From positions 124,001-188,000 of the forward strand of contig CAVYYV010000006.1 in the NCBI GenBank assembly GCA_963772815.1: a DNA stretch of 64,000 nucleotides, read 5' to 3'. This stretch comes from DATFFO01 sp963772815. GTDB lineage: Bacteria > Actinomycetota > Acidimicrobiia > Spongiisociales > ZC4RG35. How positions within the stretch are numbered: the first letter of the stretch is position 1; each line of letters begins with the position of its first letter. The notes beneath the pieces are model-generated. The model worked only from the letters and a program-made list of their open reading frames with translations, was not told the origin of the DNA and searched no databases. This document shows, piece by piece, positions 59,313-64,000 of the stretch. A program made the position numbers and the translations under genes.

Positions 59313-60679
59313 GTCAGGCCAGGCGGCTGCGGAGGCAGGCGGACCGTGAAGACCGTCTTGCCCGGCTCGGATTCGACATCCAGGCCCCCACCGTGCTCGT
59401 CGACCACAATGCCGTACACCATGCCGAGCCCGAGCCCGGTGCCCGACCCGGGAGGCTTTGTGGTGTAGAAGGCGTCGAACACTCGTTGCAGGTCCTCGGG
59501 ACCGATCCCGGTTCCGTTGTCCTCAACCTCCACCACCACTCCGTTCTCGGCTCGATGCGCACGAATCTCGATCCGACCGTCGGACCGGCCGGCTTCGTTC
59601 ACGGCGTAGGCGGCGTTGTCGATCAGGTTGGCCCAGACCTGGTTCAAAGCGCCCCCATGGCCCTCGATCTTGGGAAGATCCTCTGCGTAGCTGCGCTTCA
59701 CCTCTATCCCGGCGAGCTTGGCCTTCATGACGAGGAGAGTCGATTCGATCGAGGCCTCCAGGTCGACGCTCTGCACGTCGCCCCGGTCGAGATAGGTGAA
59801 GGTCTTCATCGCACCGACCAGCTCCGAGAGCCGACGGGCGCCCTCCGTCATCTCCGTGAGCAGCGAGTCGACTTCGGCTCGCCAGCGCAGCAGATTGGCC
59901 AACGTGTCCAAATGGGCACCGCCCCGCTGGAGGAGCTCGTCTATGCATCCGGCCAGACCGGACTCGACCAGGACCGGGGCTACCTCCCAGGCATTCTCGA
60001 CTCCCCCGTCGGTGAGGCGACTCTCAACTTCGTCTTCCAGCCGTGACCTCTCCAGGGCGCTCAGGCCGGCCAGATGCTGATCGGGCTCCAGACCGTCGGC
60101 CCAGGCGATCAGGTCGCCGGGTAGCTGGGCCCCGTGCCGCTCCGCCGCCGCCAAGTCGTGGACCGCCTCGGCTACCCGGCTCGACGAGCGAGCCACGGCG
60201 GCCGCCGGGTTGTTGATCTCGTGGGCCAGGCCAGCAGTGAAGGTGCCCAGCTGGGCCATGCGCTCACTCTGGACCAGTCGGGTCTGGGTTCCCCTCCATC
60301 TCTCGAGGAGGTTCTCGAACACAGACCGGACCGCAGCCGCGCTGCCCGCCAGAAGCTCCTCGAAGTCGGCCCGGGTGATGGCGAGCAGTTCCGTGGCGGA
60401 CCGGGCCCGGATCGTGGCAGACCTGACCTCGCCCGACAGGACCCCCATCTCGCCGATGACCTCTCCGGGGCGGCGAACCGCCAGCAGCACATCCCGATTG
60501 TGGTCCCGCTTCCATACCTCCAGCTCGCCGTCGCAGATCACGAACAGACCCTCGGCTGCAGCACCTTCGGCGAACAGCTCTTCCCCCGGATCGAGATGGA
60601 CGTCGTGGACCGAAAGGCGATCCAGGTCCTCATCTGGAAGGCTGGCGAGCAGCGGCACCGCCCTCAGCGCCGGATTCAT
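59309..60679 (-). CDS. Cyclic-nucleotide-binding-domain histidine kinase
   Basis: A 456-residue soluble kinase. The N-terminal ~130 residues are a cNMP-binding fold (LDPGEELFAEGAAAEGLFVI, GEVIGEMGVLSGEVRSATI). The phospho-acceptor His is in TFTAGLAHEINNPAAAVARS. The ATPase domain has N-box NLIDNAAYAVNEA, G1 VEDNGTGIG and G2 GSGTGLGLGMVYG. The ATG at 60679 abuts the stop of the upstream response-regulator fusion, which is probably its phosphorylation partner. The arrangement suggests redox or cyclic-nucleotide sensing. Confidence 0.92.
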   Translation of the reverse strand: MNPALRAVPLLASLPDEDLDRLSVHDVHLDPGEELFAEGAAAEGLFVICDGELEVWKRDHNRDVLLAVRRPGEVIGEMGVLSGEVRSATIRARSATELLAITRADFEELLAGSAAAVRSVFENLLERWRGTQTRLVQSERMAQLGTFTAGLAHEINNPAAAVARSSSRVAEAVHDLAAAERHGAQLPGDLIAWADGLEPDQHLAGLSALERSRLEDEVESRLTDGGVENAWEVAPVLVESGLAGCIDELLQRGGAHLDTLANLLRWRAEVDSLLTEMTEGARRLSELVGAMKTFTYLDRGDVQSVDLEASIESTLLVMKAKLAGIEVKRSYAEDLPKIEGHGGALNQVWANLIDNAAYAVNEAGRSDGRIEIRAHRAENGVVVEVEDNGTGIGPEDLQRVFDAFYTTKPPGSGTGLGLGMVYGIVVDEHGGGLDVESEPGKTVFTVRLPPQPPGLT

Positions 60680-62332
60680 TCAGATCGTCGCCAGGTACTG
60701 ATGAACGAGGCTCACGGCCACCGCTCCCTGGCCGACGGCGGTGGCCACGCGGCGCACGGCGCCCTCCTTCACGTCTCCGGCGGCGAATATGCCTGGGACC
60801 GAGGTCTCCAACGGGAAGGGATCCCGCTCCAGCGGCCACTCCGGAGGCCACTCGCCGTCGATTTGTAGGTCGGGCCCGGTGAGCACGAACCCGCGCGACG
60901 TCCGCCGCACCACCCCGTCGAGAAAGTCGGAGTGCGGAGCGGCGCCGATGAAGATGAATAGCCCGGAAGTGGCTGCTGTGGTCTCCTCACCAGTGTCGAC
61001 GTTGCCCAGCACGAGTTGCTCGAGGTGCCCTTCGCCCTCGGCCCTGAGGATCTCGGTCCGCAACAAGACGTCGATGTTGGGCGCCGATTCGATCCGGTCG
61101 ACCAGGTACTGGGACATGCGCTTTCCGAGCGTATCTCCTCGGACGATGACGGTCACGCCGGCGGCTGTCGTGGAGAGCATCAGGGCCGCCTGACCCGCCG
61201 AGTTGGCCCCACCCACCACGTACACGTGCTCATCCTGGTAGGCGGCTGCCTCTGAAGGCGCCGCCCCGTAGTAGACCCCGGCCCCCACCAGATCCTCGAC
61301 CGAGTCGACCCCCAAGCGCCGGATACTCATCCCGGAGGCGACGATTACCGAGCGCGTCTCCACCCGCCGGCCGTCCGACAGGATCAAAGACTTGACAGGC
61401 TCGCCTACCTCGATACCCACGACTTCAGGGCCGGTGAGGATCTCGGCCCCGAATCGCAGTGCCTGGGAGCTGGCCCGACGGGCCAGCTCGCTTCCGGAGA
61501 TGCCCGATGGGAATCCGAGGTAGTTCTCGATCCGGGAACTGGTCCCCGCCTGCCCGCCCGTTGCCTCCCGTTCGATCAGGGCGGTTCGAAGTCCCTCTGA
61601 GGCACCGTAGACGCCGGCACCGAGACCCGCCGGGCCCGCCCCGATCACGATCAGGTCGTACAAGTCGCTCTTGGCTTCGACCTGGAGGCCCACCGCCGAC
61701 GCCAGGCTGCGCACATCTGGACGACTGAGCGTCGTACCGTCCCCCAGCACGACCATGGGCAGCTCCGCCCGGGCCGCCTCGACCATCGATCTCGCCTCGG
61801 GGTCTTTCTCCATGTCGTAGAAGCGATAGGGGATCCGGTTCCGGGCCAGGAAGTCTTTGATCTCGTGGCCTTGAGGCGACCAGCGAGTGTCGATGACCCT
61901 GACCCCGGCATAGGGAGGGGGATTGGACGCCACCCAGTCATCCAGCAACTCGTCCACGATGGGGTAGAGCCTCTCCTCGGGTGGAGCCCACGGCTTCAAC
62001 AGATAGTGGTCGAGAGCCACCTCGTTGATGGCTTCGATGGCGGCGTCGGTGTCGGCGTACGCAGTCAGCAACACGGTCTTCGCCCCGGGGAATTGAGGCC
62101 GCGCCCGAGCCAGGAACTCGGTACCCGTCATGTGTGGCATGCGTTGGTCGACCACGAAGAGGGCCACGGTGTCGGCTGATGCGCGCAGCTCATCGAGAGC
62201 CTCCAATGCCTCCTCACCGGACCCGGCCCGCAGGAGGGCGTAATCGCGTCCGTACCTGGCCCGCAGGTCCCGGGCCACGGCGGCCAGCACCTGCGGATCG
62301 TCGTCCACCGCAACAATCACCGACTTGGCCAT
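60680..62332 (-). CDS. Response regulator fused to thioredoxin-reductase-like oxidoreductase
   Basis: A 550-residue protein with three parts. A receiver domain (1-125) has VAVDDDP, phospho-Asp in FVVDQRMPHMTG and Lys in LLKPWAP. A glutaredoxin-like segment (about 140-215) lacks its cysteines: IDTRWSPQGHEIKDF. A thioredoxin-reductase-like flavoprotein (about 225-550) has FAD motif VIGAGPAGLGAGVYGASEGL, NADPH motif VVGGANSAGQAALML and the terminal FAAGDVKEGAVRRV. The redox pair CxxC is absent: the site reads GVYYGAAPSEA. It therefore cannot be a classical disulfide reductase. Leads the operon with the cNMP kinase and deacetylase. Confidence 0.92.
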   Translation of the reverse strand: MAKSVIVAVDDDPQVLAAVARDLRARYGRDYALLRAGSGEEALEALDELRASADTVALFVVDQRMPHMTGTEFLARARPQFPGAKTVLLTAYADTDAAIEAINEVALDHYLLKPWAPPEERLYPIVDELLDDWVASNPPPYAGVRVIDTRWSPQGHEIKDFLARNRIPYRFYDMEKDPEARSMVEAARAELPMVVLGDGTTLSRPDVRSLASAVGLQVEAKSDLYDLIVIGAGPAGLGAGVYGASEGLRTALIEREATGGQAGTSSRIENYLGFPSGISGSELARRASSQALRFGAEILTGPEVVGIEVGEPVKSLILSDGRRVETRSVIVASGMSIRRLGVDSVEDLVGAGVYYGAAPSEAAAYQDEHVYVVGGANSAGQAALMLSTTAAGVTVIVRGDTLGKRMSQYLVDRIESAPNIDVLLRTEILRAEGEGHLEQLVLGNVDTGEETTAATSGLFIFIGAAPHSDFLDGVVRRTSRGFVLTGPDLQIDGEWPPEWPLERDPFPLETSVPGIFAAGDVKEGAVRRVATAVGQGAVAVSLVHQYLATI

Positions 62333-62426
62333 CGACCGTCCTCTTGGAAGCTCACTCCGGTCACAAGTTAGTCAGGGCGCCGACCCTGTCGGCCCATGGA
62401 ACGAGCACAAACCTAGAATCCGACTC

Positions 62427-63671
62427 ATGGAGGCATTGGAAACCTCACGGCGAATCTACGACCTGCTCAGCTCCACTGCGACCGGCGCTGTGCCCCGGAT
62501 CAGGGCCTGGACCGGAGAGGAGTGGGGAGACGAGGCAGCCACCTCGACCGTGGTCCTCCAGCACCCGGGGGCGCTGGCCGCCCTTCTCCTACCAGCGTCG
62601 GACCTGACCGCCGGGGAAGCCTACGTCTTCGACGACATCGACCTGGAGGGCAACATCATCGACACGATGCGCTTCGGCGCCGACCTCCAGGAGGCCGGCT
62701 TGCTCACGAAGCTACGCGTGGCCCGGCTGGCTCGTCGACTCCCCCGCCGGCACCGCCGACTCCAGACACCCCGGCCCCGGTTCGGGGGAAGGCTCCACTC
62801 GCTCGGCCGGGACCGAAAGGCGATCAGGCACCACTACGACACGGGCAATCGGTTCTTCAAGATGTTCCTCGACCCGCTGATGGTTTACTCGTGCGCCCAC
62901 TTCCTCGATCCCGACGAGCCTCTCGAGGACGCCCAACGCCGCAAGCTGGACATGATCTGCCGCAAGCTCCAGCTCCGTCCCGGCGACTCTTTCCTCGACG
63001 TCGGTTGCGGCTGGGGCGCACTGGTCATACACGCCGCCACTCACTACGGCGTGGAGGCAACCGGCGTCACCCTCAGCGCCGAACAGGCCGACGACGCGCG
63101 CAAGCGAGCAGCCGCGGCCGGGATCACCGAGCGGGTGACCATCCTGGAGGACGACTATCGGAACCTAGAAGGACGCTTCGACGCCATCGCCTCGGTGGGA
63201 ATGGTCGAGCACGTCGGGCTCAATCACCTGCCCGAGTACTTCCGTCACCTCCGCTCGATACTCGCCCCCGGCGGACAGCTCCTCAACCACGGCATCGTCA
63301 CCCGGGCCCGCAAGCGGGCCCGCGGTACCTCCTTCGTGCGCACCTATGTGTTTCCCGACGGTGAGCTCAGCAAGGTCGAGGACGCCATCGAAGCGGCCGA
63401 GGATGCCGGCTTCGAGCTGCGAGACGTCGAGGCGCTCAGGCAGAGCTACGCCCTGACCTTGACTCGCTGGGTGGCGAACCTGGAAGCCAACGCCGAGGCC
63501 GCCCGAGCCCTAGCCGGTGAGCGCACCTACCGCATCTGGCGTCTGTACATGGCCGGCTCGGTGGTGGCGTTTGAACGGGCCAGCATCGGGGTGGATCAGC
63601 TCCTTCTGGCCGACCCAGCCCGTCCGTGGACCTTCGGCCGGCGCCGCCTCCTCGCCCCCGACGATCGCTGA
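62427..63671 (+). CDS. Cyclopropane-fatty-acyl-phospholipid synthase family methyltransferase
   Basis: A 414-residue SAM-dependent enzyme that adds a methylene to unsaturated phospholipid acyl chains. The SAM site is FLDVGCGWGALVIHAATHYG, preceded by HHYDTGNRFFKMFLDPLMVY and YSCAHF, and followed by ASVGMVEHVGLNHLPEYFRH with the catalytic region residues. ATG at 62427 (MEALETSRRIYD). A -10-like TAGAAT at 62414-62419 ends seven bases before the ATG, so the message is probably leaderless. It is divergent from the response-regulator fusion. Confidence 0.92.
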   Translation: MEALETSRRIYDLLSSTATGAVPRIRAWTGEEWGDEAATSTVVLQHPGALAALLLPASDLTAGEAYVFDDIDLEGNIIDTMRFGADLQEAGLLTKLRVARLARRLPRRHRRLQTPRPRFGGRLHSLGRDRKAIRHHYDTGNRFFKMFLDPLMVYSCAHFLDPDEPLEDAQRRKLDMICRKLQLRPGDSFLDVGCGWGALVIHAATHYGVEATGVTLSAEQADDARKRAAAAGITERVTILEDDYRNLEGRFDAIASVGMVEHVGLNHLPEYFRHLRSILAPGGQLLNHGIVTRARKRARGTSFVRTYVFPDGELSKVEDAIEAAEDAGFELRDVEALRQSYALTLTRWVANLEANAEAARALAGERTYRIWRLYMAGSVVAFERASIGVDQLLLADPARPWTFGRRRLLAPDDR

Positions 63672-63680
63672 TCGGCCGAC

Positions 63681-64000
63681 TCAGGGCACGACCCGGCCCG
63701 AGTCGGGGTCAACCATCAGGCCGGAGGCATCGACCGCCTCGAAGTCGGCGCCCTCGACCACGTCCAGCTCGTGCAGGACGTCGTTGTCCCAGCGCGGATC
63801 CGGAGCGCCGGAGATGTACCAACTAGAACCGTTGTCGGCCAACACGAGCCCGTAGGTCTTCATCGCCTCGAGAATGACCCGCGCGTCATGGGAGAAGCCG
63901 GACGTATCGAAGTCGGCGCGAAGCCGGAATCGTTGGCCCATGGGCGGCAGATCAAGATCGTGTCCCGCGCCGGCGTCGTGGCGGGCGGGCCACACGTGGT
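63681..64000 (-). CDS. Conserved hypothetical protein, cut by window edge
   Basis: C-terminal part (about 106 residues) of a protein whose start lies beyond 64000. It contains LPPMGQRFRLRADFDTSGFS, ILEAMKTYGLVLADNGSSWY and ISGAPDPRWDNDVLHELDVV. Proteins with this Trp-Tyr-x-Ser-Gly-Ala-Pro-Asp pattern occur in actinobacteria and other soil bacteria, often as secreted proteins of unknown function. Convergent with the methyltransferase gene, nine bases apart. Confidence 0.7.
   Translation of the reverse strand, partial: HVWPARHDAGAGHDLDLPPMGQRFRLRADFDTSGFSHDARVILEAMKTYGLVLADNGSSWYISGAPDPRWDNDVLHELDVVEGADFEAVDASGLMVDPDSGRVVP

Overview
The window is a high-GC bacterial chromosome segment. Gene content points to an actinobacterium: an RsrA/SigR-type sigma/anti-sigma pair, a zinc metalloprotease-tilS-hpt-ftsH-folE-folP-folB-folK neighbourhood, partner-switching sigma control, many apparently leaderless genes, and Thr/Ser-rich secreted proteins. 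The cysteine-containing SLH-like repeats (GCNPP..D.YCP) recall deep-branching actinobacteria such as Acidimicrobiia. That placement is inference, because no rRNA is present.

Layout. 0-4 kb: folate genes (folE, folP, folB, folK), a phosphatase-like protein and a methyltransferase, all leftward. folK carries an apparent one-base frameshift. 4-10 kb: an accessory block with a three-gene operon behind a strong promoter and palindrome (small protein, ribbon-helix-helix protein, DUF4097 protein), a secreted lyase-like/SLH-like protein, and a two-component system between two Thr/Asp-rich exported proteins. 10-17.5 kb: ftsH, a GAF histidine kinase, hpt, tilS, a zinc metalloprotease, a small membrane protein, the SigR/RsrA-type pair and tRNA-Thr(CGU). 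17.5-18.1 kb: a 606-bp element bounded by 53-bp inverted repeats and holding decayed ArsR and SRPBCC genes. 18.1-29 kb: holB, tmk, an MFS exporter, topA, a FetAB-like ABC exporter, a serine hydrolase, glycerate 2-kinase and a lipase-maturation-factor-like protein.

29-46.5 kb looks like a stress-response island. A SpoIIE-type PP2C phosphatase and a STAS antagonist flank a protein in which a degenerate RsbW-like domain is fused to a SigB/SigF-type sigma factor. Around it I can read seven promoters of the form GTTT-N15-17-GGGTA(N), plus one weaker match. They precede a small lipoprotein gene, a 134-aa stress-type gene, a csbD-lipoprotein-DUF2383-pfpI operon, a ligase-polymerase-kinase-antiporter operon, a small acidic protein, a short-chain dehydrogenase, an aquaporin, and (weakly) the stand-alone LigD phosphoesterase. 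This is the strongest candidate for an undescribed system: a sigma factor with a tethered anti-sigma-like domain and its regulon clustered beside it.

46.5-53.6 kb: surface-protein region. Two adjacent genes share an almost identical 667-bp start (signal peptide plus three SLH-like repeats) but have different C-termini (a duplicated Cys/Trp-rich domain versus a metallophosphatase). A 791-aa protein combines SLH-like, lyase-like and FG-GAP modules. Remnants of a sensory-rhodopsin-transducer gene and a KAS III gene are also here. 53.6-64 kb: a cyclase/ATPase regulator, a PLP decarboxylase, an LmbE deacetylase, a cNMP-binding histidine kinase, a response regulator fused to a cysteine-less thioredoxin-reductase-like enzyme, a cyclopropane fatty acid synthase, and a gene cut by the window edge.

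Several genes (folK, 5-formyl-THF cyclo-ligase, the rhodopsin-transducer homologue, ArsR, and a possible Cas1 remnant) show one-base frame breaks. From the sequence alone I cannot tell real decay from assembly indels.
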